From the NCBI GenBank assembly GCA_038209965.1, contig JBBQXF010000061.1, forward strand, positions 1 through 29,346: DNA of 29,346 nucleotides, read 5' to 3'. The notes under the pieces are model-generated. The model saw nothing but the letters and a program-made list of their open reading frames with translations, searched no databases and was not told the DNA's origin. Made by a program: the position numbers and the translations under genes. Positions 1-7,277 of this stretch are shown one piece after another; position 1 is the first letter of the stretch, and each line of letters begins with the position of its first letter. Source of the stretch: JALONO01 sp038209965. GTDB lineage: Bacteria; Bacteroidota; Bacteroidia; Cytophagales; Thermoflexibacteraceae.

Positions 1-413
1 CGTTTAAGCAAACTTTAAATTTTATAACTAATTGATTATCAAATACTTTACCTACCTAAACAGTTACCTTTTTACAATATGTCTGCCATTTAAGCCGCGT
101 CAATCATGTCCCTTGGGACAGAATCATGGATAAATTGGAAGTTAAAAAAAGATCCGAGTCTTTTTTGGCCAATTTTATCGCACTTTGAGGTTTTACCGAG
201 CTTTAAAAATAGCCTCCGGATCGGGGAGGCCCAGATTGGGGGATCGCACCCCAAGGCCAAACCTATTGTGGGACATGGCACCCCCTCGGGGCTGGGTGCC
301 GGTTTGCCCTGCTGCCAAGGGCCGCGCCCTTGGCTGACCGCTATTGCCCCTTCGGGGTAGCTCTTGACACTTGGCGGCCCGGACCTGCGATGGCAGACAA
401 TTGTTTTTGTCTA
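1..413. other. Non-coding, hairpin-rich segment
   Basis: No convincing gene is seen. The left 200 bases are AT-rich; bases 205-360 hold a run of GC-rich inverted repeats: GCCTCC/GGAGGC (212-217 and 225-230), GGCACCC/GGGTGCC (277-283 and 294-300), a nine-base-pair stem centred on 323-325 (314-334), and CCCC-TTC-GGGG near 346-356. Open frames across it lack good starts and resemble no family I know. It lies just 3' of the minus-strand gene at 414-989, so some hairpins may act in termination or as recombination sites. Confidence 0.5.
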
Positions 414-989
414 TTAATTTAATATCTTATCCGCTAATAACCCTAAAACAAACCCACCAATGATTCCGAACACACCAAAAAAAATAATTGGAATTGCTAA
501 AAAAACAAATATTTTTGGTTGAGTTTCTCTTATTTGAATGAAATACTTTGTCAAATCAAATGGGTCAAAAGGTAATATTTTTGAAATTAGAACTTGTATT
601 TTAGGTGCACTTGTTCCTTCTTTCAGTTCTATCTTGTAGTTTCCAATTGGTGCATAAAAAGTAAAAATTTCTGTTCGTCCTGTTGAAAATCCATTTGAAC
701 GAAGTCCAAACAATGAAAAACTAGTTTGTAATTCTTCATTTGTCAATTCGTTATAAATATGAGGTCTAAATCTGTCAAACGGTGCTCGTTTAAATAGTTG
801 TCCTTTCTGCCAAATAGAAAAAGTCCCTGCTTTCAAAACTGAAAATTGTCCAATTTTTTGTGAATAAGGAATTTCAAATAAGATGTTTCCGTAAAACGAT
901 TTTCTAACCAGTTTAATTCCTGTTATTAAGGCAACAATTCCTATTGGAATTAGACAAAAAAATAAAATTCGTAGTATAATTAATGTCAC
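414..989 (-). CDS. Hypothetical two-TM membrane protein (AT-rich)
   Basis: This 191-residue product is not recognised. It has a hydrophobic helix at about residues 4-26 and a second at about 156-187, separated by a soluble loop of roughly 125 residues, so it should sit in the inner membrane with both ends on the same side. The only usable start is GTG at 989; there is no internal Met early in the frame. The gene is much richer in A+T than the backbone and contains no GGCC tetramer, a word found many times in most neighbours, which suggests acquisition from elsewhere. It follows the FkbM-type gene on the same strand with a 290-bp structured spacer between, so the two are probably not a tight operon. 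Confidence 0.7.
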   Translation of the reverse strand: MTLIILRILFFCLIPIGIVALITGIKLVRKSFYGNILFEIPYSQKIGQFSVLKAGTFSIWQKGQLFKRAPFDRFRPHIYNELTNEELQTSFSLFGLRSNGFSTGRTEIFTFYAPIGNYKIELKEGTSAPKIQVLISKILPFDPFDLTKYFIQIRETQPKIFVFLAIPIIFFGVFGIIGGFVLGLLADKILN

Positions 990-1279
990 TTGGTCTGTCA
1001 GTTAAAAGTTTTGCGTACTGTTTTCATGGCATACTGCCAACATCCGCACAAACGCAACCCTTGCGCTTGTTTCCGCTTTATCTGTGGTCGCCCTTCTGGT
1101 TTGGCCAACACGATAAAACACCCTACCATGTTACTGTCCCATGCCACCGTGGCCTGCTCACCCCCTGTTTCCGATTCATACCTTATCACTGTGGCATTCA
1201 TTAGTAACCAGCGAAACTTCGGTTCTTTGCCACTCTGATTCTTCTTTCAAAACCTCTGATTTTCCAGCTATTTACCCAG
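990..1279. other. Structured spacer between two accessory genes
   Basis: No supported gene. The spacer carries the degenerate repeat copy A (1049-1137) and, 46 bases past the stop of the FkbM-type gene, an asymmetric hairpin at 1191-1233. Its outer stem is GTGGCA/TGCCAC and its inner stems are AAC/GTT and CGAA/TTCG, with most unpaired bases on the left arm. It is more GC-rich than the genes on either side. Confidence 0.5.
1049..1137. repeat. Degenerate repeat, copy A
   Basis: This segment shares ordered blocks with 2183-2290: CAAACGCAACC, TTGCG, TTCCG(C/T)TTTATCT, TGGTCGCCC, TCTGGTTT, then a weaker tail. It begins with a small palindrome, CAAACGCAA/TTGCGCTTG. The copy lies 60-150 bases upstream of the start of the minus-strand gene 414-989, matching the placement of copy B before the FkbM-type gene. 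Confidence 0.65.
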
Positions 1280-2149
1280 CTAAGCTTCCGTCAATAAATT
1301 TCTGTTAAGACCAATAGTAAGTTCGCCCGAGTAAGAAAGTATAAACCCAAATTTTAAAAGCATAGTCTCTATATGGTTCCTACAGTCTAGATCATCATGA
1401 ATTTCAACAGCTATTAATCTTACCTTTCTAAGCCAACCAATGTTCGACTCTACACCGAAGACCGATTCTTCACCACCTTCAATATCAATTTTCAAAAAAT
1501 CAATGTAATCAAGTTTAAACTCATTAATTACATCAAAAATTGAAACTACTTCAAAATTACCATTTTCTTTTTGCGAAGCCTCCACTAATCTAAAAGCCCA
1601 ATCCTGACCGTCTCCAAAGGAAGTATCGCCTGACAAATAGGTGTTATGACCCCAAATGCCCTTCTTCAATAGCTGGACTCCTTCTAGGTTATTTTTACTT
1701 ATGTTTCTTTCCAACCTTTTAAACGTGGTATCGGAAGGCTCTAAAGCGATAATTTTCAAGTTTGGAAATTGTGATTTAAAATAAATACTTGTCAATCCTA
1801 TGTTCGCTCCCGCATCCAACATGGTAGTACAAGGTATATTGTGCCTTTTAATGATATTAACTACTGAATTGTATTCAACATCCATAATAATTTGTTTAAA
1901 TACGTCAATATCTGATGATTTTGTTTTTAGATAAATTTTGAACAGTTTACCATTAAGATTATATTCAAAAAATAAAGTTTCTTTATCTATTACTTGAGTT
2001 TTTACTCCCACGTAATTTAAAAAACCCATCAAGTTACTGGTGCTTTCCAGTTTTTTTGGCACACTATTAACTATCCTCTTCCCAATATACAATTTCATTA
2101 TTTGAACCATTTCAGAGAATGTAAATGGTTTGAGTCTTTCTATTTTCAT
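1280..2149 (-). CDS. FkbM family SAM-dependent methyltransferase
   Basis: The 289-residue protein has a Rossmann-type methyltransferase domain over about residues 95-280. The SAM-binding glycine-rich motif is DAGANIG (112-118), followed by an acidic strand end LEPS (136-139) and the FkbM-typical strand FLKIDIEGGEE (218-228). Such enzymes usually O-methylate sugars or polyketide products, and in Bacteroidota often accompany surface glycan loci; no glycosyltransferase is visible here, so the substrate is unknown. The start is ATG at 2149. The gene is AT-rich, lacks GGCC, and lies between two structured spacers that carry related repeats, all signs of lateral origin. The family assignment is firm; the role is open. 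Confidence 0.9.
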   Translation of the reverse strand: MKIERLKPFTFSEMVQIMKLYIGKRIVNSVPKKLESTSNLMGFLNYVGVKTQVIDKETLFFEYNLNGKLFKIYLKTKSSDIDVFKQIIMDVEYNSVVNIIKRHNIPCTTMLDAGANIGLTSIYFKSQFPNLKIIALEPSDTTFKRLERNISKNNLEGVQLLKKGIWGHNTYLSGDTSFGDGQDWAFRLVEASQKENGNFEVVSIFDVINEFKLDYIDFLKIDIEGGEESVFGVESNIGWLRKVRLIAVEIHDDLDCRNHIETMLLKFGFILSYSGELTIGLNRNLLTEA

Positions 2150-2816
2150 AATGGTTTATTTTAACGAAGTGCAACACTTGTGCAAACGCAACCTTTGCGT
2201 TTATTTTGAAAACTTAGGTTTATTCCGTTTTATCTTTGGTCGCCCAGTCTGGTTTATCCAGCGTGGTAAAATGCTCCGCCACGATTTTGGTTGCGTATTT
2301 CGCGCTTCCATCCTTATCCACCTAAAAGCATGATTTTAGCTTGCCTTCCAAGTAGCGATGGTGCTCTTTGCCCAGGGGACTGCCTGCCAAATTCGCCAAG
2401 CCTTGTATGGCTTGAATTTCAGGCGGGTGCGCCGCTGTGCTGTTTGCCCGAGTTACCAGTGAAAATATTTTGTTGCTTTCTTGTATTCATTGATAAAAAT
2501 ATTTTTTCACAAAAATGAAGACCTTTTTTCAAATATCCAAATTAAACAATAGATTTTTTATTTGGCAAAATTTGCCCCGTCGATGCTGTTGGGCGGTACG
2601 TAGTTGTAAACTGGGCAGTTTTGCTGCTTTCAAGCCCGCACTTGGCGCCTGGCCCCAATGTAGTTGGCCATTGGGCGTGGACGCGACCAGCAATAGTGGC
2701 CGGAGTCGGGTAGTCAATGCCATGTACAAAGGGAAATCATTTACTTGACGTTGCCCAAAGATAAGGCGGGCTGAATAGACATCCTCGTTCTAATTGCGGT
2801 TGGTGGGGCCAGTCAA
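2150..2816. other. Long non-coding spacer with repeat and hairpins
   Basis: No convincing gene in about 670 bases. It holds repeat copy B (2183-2290) and a strongly asymmetric hairpin at 2382-2424, in which GCCTG, AAATTC and AAGCC pair with GGCTT, GAATTT and CAGGC. The bulges CC and GCC fall only on the left arm. A looser CCCAATG/CATTGGG hairpin lies near 2654-2678. A plus-strand ATG frame at 2515-2748 has low-complexity, Trp/Cys-rich content and is not supported. Confidence 0.45.
2183..2290. repeat. Degenerate repeat, copy B
   Basis: This partner of copy A shares the same ordered blocks, with an extra insertion of about 17 bases after the TTGCG block. It lies 34-141 bases upstream of the FkbM-type gene start on the minus strand. 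Its first part also forms a small palindrome (CAAACGCAA/TTGCGTTTA) in which the right arm differs from copy A. Confidence 0.65.
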
Positions 2817-3452
2817 CTACGCGCTGGCCAAGTCCAACCTTTCCGCGATCCGATCCTTGAGCCGCTGGTCGTGGGTGGCTATGATCAAGGTGGCCCCGTG
2901 CTTCTGGGCCTGATCGAGCAGCAGGTTGATGACGGCTTCGCAGTTGTCGTCATCGAGGGCCGAAGTGGGTTCGTCGGCCAGTATCACCTTGGGCTGGTTG
3001 AGCATGGCCCGCGCAATGGCGGCCCGTTGCTGCTCGCCCTGGCTCAGTTCATACGGTTTTTGGCGTTTCTTGTCAGACAGGTTCAGCTCGCCCAGCACGG
3101 CATCGATCCGTTGCCGATCTTGGGGCAGCCCGGCAAAATATTGGGCCGAGCGCAGGTTATCGGCCACCGAGAGGGCATCGAGCAGGTGGGGTTGCTGAAA
3201 AATGAGGCCCAAATTGCGGCCCCGGAACTGATCGGCGGCCCGGCCGGAGAGCGCGGCCAAGTTGGTGCCCGCCACCAGCGCTTGCCCGCCCGTGGGCTTG
3301 AGCAGGGCCGAGAGCACATGAAGCAGGGTGGTTTTGCCGCTGCCCGAGCGGCCCAGGATCAGGCTTTGCGCACCTTGGGCCAAGCGCCATTCGGGGAAAT
3401 GGATGATCTTGGCGGGGCCATAAGCCACCGATAAATTTTCAATGTGGATCAT
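2817..3452 (-). CDS. ABC transporter ATP-binding protein, LolD/MacB type
   Basis: This is a stand-alone ABC ATPase of 211 residues. It shows Walker A GRSGSGKTT (34-42), a Q-loop IFQQ (84-87), the signature LSQGE (136-140), Walker B VILADE (156-161) and the H-loop His194. The short size and the LSQGEQQRAAIARA form fit the MacB/LolD/FtsE group, which drives lipoprotein release or substrate extrusion together with an FtsX-fold permease. No such permease is in the window. I chose ATG at 3452 because the product then begins MIHIENLSV as family members do; a TTG seven codons upstream also keeps the frame open. The gene belongs to the GGCC-rich backbone. Its substrate cannot be told from sequence. 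Confidence 0.92.
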   Translation of the reverse strand: MIHIENLSVAYGPAKIIHFPEWRLAQGAQSLILGRSGSGKTTLLHVLSALLKPTGGQALVAGTNLAALSGRAADQFRGRNLGLIFQQPHLLDALSVADNLRSAQYFAGLPQDRQRIDAVLGELNLSDKKRQKPYELSQGEQQRAAIARAMLNQPKVILADEPTSALDDDNCEAVINLLLDQAQKHGATLIIATHDQRLKDRIAERLDLASA

Positions 3453-3547
3453 ATTATGCGTAATACCTGCCAAACAAGTGCTTGCAACTGGGTGGCAAGT
3501 TAAGCATTTATGCGGACGGACAAGGGCCGTTGGCCAAATCGCCCCTT

Positions 3548-3586
3548 AAAAAAGGGCCACAAAATCAACGGTTGATTTTGTGGCCC
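3548..3586 (-). terminator. Rho-independent terminator of the DUF2807 gene
   Basis: A perfect 16-bp inverted repeat (3554-3569 with 3571-3586) is followed on the minus strand by a run of six T (3548-3553). It begins 39 bases past the stop of the minus-strand gene ending at 3625, the expected place for an intrinsic terminator. Confidence 0.85.
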
Positions 3587-3624
3587 CGGGCTGATGGCTG
3601 ATCGCCCAGTAGTTGGCCGCTGCC

Positions 3625-4374
3625 CTACTGCTTTCCCTTGCTGGTTACATCGCCCCCGGACGAAGAGCGGACCTTCAATTTGGCGGGGTTGCCATAGTAC
3701 CGTACATCGCCGCCCGAACTGGCTTGGGCATCGAGTTCCTCGGTGGCATAGACGGTGGCATCGGCCCCCGAACTGGCGTTGGCGAGGCAGCGAACGGCTT
3801 TCAGATCACCCGCTGCCACATCGGCCCCCGAACTAACGTCCACCTCAAAAAAGTTGGCGGTGCCGGCCAGCTTTACATCGGCCCCGGAACTGGTTTCGCA
3901 ATTGACCTCGCCAGCTTCCAAGTTCAGTTCCAGATCGCTGCCCGACGAAGCACCCAAGCTAAGGCGGTCGGTTTTGAGCATCCCAGTGTTGCGCAGGACG
4001 GCACTGGCCGAAGTGCTGATAGCCTCGAGGTTCTTGACCGATAGTTTTACATAAAAACGGCGACTGTTGCGATCGCTCCAATTGCCCCAATTGTTCCGGT
4101 CATAACGGATTACCAGCTTGCCGCCACGCACATCGGTAATGATGTCTTCCAAATCTTCGGGGTCGGCCTCGATGCTCAGTTTCTCGGTGCCATCCTGCAC
4201 CATTATTACTTCAAATGGGCCGCTCACCTCGAGCCGAGTGAAATCGGTCACGGGCCGCTCCTCGGTCTTGTAGTCTTTTTTGGCAATTTTCTGGGCAAAT
4301 GCCAACTGGACCAGGGACATCAAGAACATCACCAAAACGGTGACCACTGCGTACAAAGAAAATTTCGTTTTCAT
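3625..4374 (-). CDS. Exported head-GIN / DUF2807 beta-helix protein
   Basis: The 249-residue product starts with a signal peptide (about residues 1-27, hydrophobic core VVTVLVMFLMSLV, AFAQ at the end). The DUF2807 head-GIN region follows: an N-terminal part FTRLEVSGPFEVIMVQDG typical of the family, then a repetitive beta-rich part with recurring SSGSD, SSGAD and SSGGD motifs, as expected for a right-handed beta-helix. Such proteins are common in Bacteroidota and are thought to sit in the periplasm or on the surface; their function is not established. ATG at 4374 is preferred over an in-frame TTG four codons upstream, because MKTKF gives a normal signal peptide n-region. A strong terminator follows the gene. 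Confidence 0.9.
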   Translation of the reverse strand: MKTKFSLYAVVTVLVMFLMSLVQLAFAQKIAKKDYKTEERPVTDFTRLEVSGPFEVIMVQDGTEKLSIEADPEDLEDIITDVRGGKLVIRYDRNNWGNWSDRNSRRFYVKLSVKNLEAISTSASAVLRNTGMLKTDRLSLGASSGSDLELNLEAGEVNCETSSGADVKLAGTANFFEVDVSSGADVAAGDLKAVRCLANASSGADATVYATEELDAQASSGGDVRYYGNPAKLKVRSSSGGDVTSKGKQ

Positions 4375-4681
4375 GATTGGTTTCAAAAGTATAAACGTCC
4401 CAAAAAGTAAAATTCAACCCAATGATACTAGCCGAATGTAAAGGGTTGCACTAAAAGGATTTTTTTTTGGTGATTGTCCGATTTCCCAAAAGTTGTTCAC
4501 CTTCGGATAATACTGGCCAAGTTTTGGGAAACAACTTTTATTATTGTTGGTATTTAGAGGTGCTTTTGCCGTCAACTCTATTACCTAGTAAAAGCAACGT
4601 TGAAAATATGGGTAATGAATTGGTTTGATTTTCAGTGCGTTGAATAAAACAGGTCTTCAAACGATTATTGGATTAGAGTAA
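4375..4681. other. Divergent intergenic region with overlapping hairpin arms
   Basis: This is the promoter region between the DUF2807 gene (minus) and pgeF (plus). Bases 4482-4491 can pair with 4522-4531 (TTTCCCAAAA/TTTTGGGAAA), while 4488-4497 can pair with 4530-4539 (AAAAGTTGTT/AACAACTTTT). The arms overlap, so the two stems exclude each other. No clear promoter consensus was identified. Confidence 0.5.
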
Positions 4682-5425
4682 ATGAAAGCGTCCATGTCAA
4701 ACTTAATTGGCCAATTTCCGGGGCTGGTGGCCGCCCAGAGCACCCGCCACGGCGGAGGGAGCGCAGCGCCCTATGCCTCGCTCAACTTGGGCCTCACGAG
4801 CGGGGACAATCCGGCCCAAGTCCAAGAAAACCGCCAGATTTTTTGCCGACAGCTCGACATCGCCCCCGACCGGGTGGTTTTTGCCCAGCAAGTCCACGGC
4901 TCGGCGGTGATCCGGGTCGTTGCGCCCGGCCCAGTGCCCAACTGTGATGCCCTGATCACCGATCAGCCCGGCTTGTTCCTGGCGGTTTTTGTGGCGGATT
5001 GTACGCCCATTCTGATCTACGACTCCCGCACCCGGGCCGTGGGGGCTGCCCACGCAGGCTGGCGCGGTACGGTGGGTGGGGTGGTGGCCAATACGCTGGC
5101 CGCGATGACTGCCCAGTTTGGCACCCAGCCCAGTGATTGCCATGCCTATATCGGCACCTGCATTGGCCCCACGGCCTTCGAAGTAGGCGACGAAGTGGCG
5201 GTACGGTTTGCTGAACCTTGCAAACAATGGGATGCCCAAGCCGCGAAATACAAAGTGGATTTGAAAGCCGCCAATTGCCAGCAGTTGATCGACACCGGTG
5301 TGCCCCCGGCCCAGATCGGGGTGTCGCCGCATTGCACCGTGCTCCACAATGCCGACTATTTTTCTTACCGGGCCGAAGGGCCAGCCTCGGGCCGGATGGT
5401 CGCCCTGGTTGGGATCAGGGATTAG
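4682..5425 (+). CDS. PgeF/YfiH (DUF152) purine nucleoside phosphorylase-like protein
   Basis: This 247-residue protein matches the DUF152 (YfiH/LACC1) family, first called multicopper polyphenol oxidases and now shown for several members to be purine nucleoside phosphorylases or adenosine deaminases; PgeF also acts in peptidoglycan amino-acid editing. The zinc-site residues are visible: His72 in QQVHG, Cys107 in VADC and His124 in HAGWRG. Other family marks are CDALIT, the FEVGDEV segment and the C-terminal FSYRAEG...GRM region. Length is normal. The start is ATG at 4682; MSNLIGQFPG, five codons on, is an alternative. It is a cytosolic enzyme with no operon partner. The convergent terminator structure at 5466-5506 lies just downstream. 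Confidence 0.93.
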   Translation: MKASMSNLIGQFPGLVAAQSTRHGGGSAAPYASLNLGLTSGDNPAQVQENRQIFCRQLDIAPDRVVFAQQVHGSAVIRVVAPGPVPNCDALITDQPGLFLAVFVADCTPILIYDSRTRAVGAAHAGWRGTVGGVVANTLAAMTAQFGTQPSDCHAYIGTCIGPTAFEVGDEVAVRFAEPCKQWDAQAAKYKVDLKAANCQQLIDTGVPPAQIGVSPHCTVLHNADYFSYRAEGPASGRMVALVGIRD

Positions 5426-5465
5426 TTCGCTGGTAAATAGCAGTTTGCCGATTTGGGCAAACTAC

Positions 5466-5506
5466 AAAAAAAACCTCTCCACCAAGGCTGCGCCTTGGTG
5501 GAGAGG
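5466..5506 (-). terminator. Intrinsic terminator, 15-bp perfect stem
   Basis: CCTCTCCACCAAGGC pairs perfectly with 5492-5506 around a TGC loop. Eight A at 5466-5473 become a T-run on the minus strand, so it ends the lipoprotein gene at 5537-6618. It lies between convergent genes and could hinder read-through from pgeF, although the plus strand lacks a T-run. Confidence 0.9.
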
Positions 5507-5536
5507 AGAAATTCGGTGCCAGCAACCACATTGCCA

Positions 5537-6618
5537 CTATTGGGTATCCAAGCTGCGGATGGCGGCCAGAAAGGCACTTTCCGTCACTTCTTGGGGGCTG
5601 AAAGTCAGGCCAGCAAACCCATTGACTGGCGTGGGAATGGTGACATTGGCCCGGACTTCCACATAAAACTTACCATTGATGATGCTGTAAGCCAAGAAAG
5701 TGCCATCCATGCCCACCGGCATTCTGTTTTGGACGCTGTGGAAACCTTCCCGGCCGGCCGGGGCATTCAAAATGGTACTGTGAAATTTGATGACCGAATT
5801 ACGGCCCCGAGGCTTAAAAAACAAGCCCGATGGTTGCCAGCTCCCGGAACCTTGACCAGTGGCGGGGGCATAGTTTTGGCCAAAATAGGTCAGTACGGTG
5901 GTTTTGGGGCGCGGATCACTAAGAAGGAAATCACAATTGACCCAATTCAGTTGCAGGTTTTCGCTGATGCCAAAACTCATGAGGCCATTCGGGGCAATCG
6001 TCGCACTCCCGGGCGCATTTTGCCAAACTACCCCACGCGATGCGCTGATGGCAACTTGGATCGTGGTGGGTTGGGCTTGCCAGTCGAGTCCGGCAATCAA
6101 CCTGGTGATGGTGGTGTCGCCGGCCCAGAGCGGCATTTCAATGACCCGTCCAGCGATACCCACCGGGGCGGCGGCTTGCACGGCAATCGCCCGGTTGGGG
6201 GCCAGCCGCAGTTCGTCGGTGCCTTGGCGCAGTCGGACTTGAAATTCGCCAAAAGAGACGAGCAAATCACCGGAGGCGGTTTCGGTCGGCCGGTTGCTCA
6301 GCACCATTTCGGAGGGGCGCCTCACTTCTTGCACGCGCACTTCCACTTGGCCGATCACGGGCTGGCCATTGGCGCGCACTATGGCATTGGCCGGGAAGGT
6401 AAACCGGGTACCCTGCGTGGGGTGGTAACTTGTCCGCCCAACGTGGCATCGAGGGTGAACCGCTCGATCTGGGGGGCGTGCCGAGCCGAAAATTCGGCCA
6501 GTTTGGCTACGTCGGCCTCCGTGTCTGGACCGGGCTCATCGGTGCGGTCGGCGGCACATGACACAAAAAACAAGGCAATGATTGCCAACACAATAGGAAA
6601 GTTAGCGATAATTTTCAT
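5537..6618 (-). pseudogene. Lipoprotein gene split by a one-base frameshift
   Basis: Two minus-strand frames join into one lipoprotein of about 360 residues. The 5' part (6618 down to about 6420) encodes a lipoprotein signal peptide (core VLAIIALFFVSC) and runs to GGQVTTP. The 3' part, in another frame, resumes with TQGTRFTFPANAIVRANGQP and continues to LDTQ at 5537. The joined text has the form G-G-x-V-T-T-P-x-G-T-x-x-x-F-P-A-N-A, a familiar motif in Bacteroidota cell-surface lipoproteins. Adding one base in the GGGG run at 6419-6422 (CCCC on the coding strand) restores the frame. The rest of the gene is intact, so this is either a very recent mutation, phase variation or a sequencing error. 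The product should be an outer-membrane or periplasmic lipoprotein of unknown role. A terminator follows. Confidence 0.8.
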
Positions 6619-7277
6619 AGGAATGAAGGTGTTTAGTGAAAAATGCTTTCAAATCAACAAAGTGCCACCGAGCGCTATTCATGACACTGACCCGAGACTT
6701 TTCACGAAATAAATACGATAAAACACATTAAAATATTGATAATCAATAAATTAAAAAATACCTTTATTTTAGACAAAAAATGAACGGCTGAGTAGGTGCC
6801 AAATCGGAGATTCAGAAAGCAGAAATCTGCCAATTAAAATGACGTAAATGATCGGTTCAATACGTTTACAAGCGGGGTGGCGTGGATCAGCAATGCTCGA
6901 TCCTGCTTGTGCCGCTTAATTTCGGTGAATGGAGGCGATCAGCCCCAGCCCGGCCAAATGGGATAAACTTGGTGGAATGCCCGCCTTTTTGTAGATTTGG
7001 GAAATGCCCCGGCCCAGCACCGCCGACCAATAATGAACGCGTGGCCACTGCCCGGTTATCCCCGAGCACCAAACTCGTTTCCCGATTTTACAAGGAGCTT
7101 GGGCAAAAGACCGGCACTGGCCTCAACCGGTGGGGATCGCCGTCAATCTACCGCGATCCGCTGACCATTGGCCGAGCAACGCAAAAAATCAAGTGGCACT
7201 AGCTGAACAACTAAATCAATGAAAATCAAATTTTTAACTATTATAAACTCCCCAAATTATTGGCACCCTGCATCAAC
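6619..7277. other. Intergenic region without a supported gene
   Basis: The first 220 bases are AT-rich and include the palindrome ATTGATAATCAAT (6735-6747); they should hold the promoter of the minus-strand lipoprotein. The later part is GC-richer. A plus-strand frame at 6882-7202 starts with GTG and has proline/arginine-rich, family-less content, and the opposite frame at 6887-7072 is no better, so neither is called. Confidence 0.45.

Noticed and set aside
5453..6712. 419-codon plus-strand open frame
   Set aside because: It lies antisense to the lipoprotein gene, whose two halves show a signal peptide and a known motif; the plus-strand product is low-complexity and family-less. The GC-rich codon bias leaves few stops in shadow frames.
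6882..7202. 106-codon plus-strand frame in an intergenic region
   Set aside because: It has a GTG start, proline/arginine-rich content, no recognisable domain, and an equally long opposite frame; support is too weak to call.
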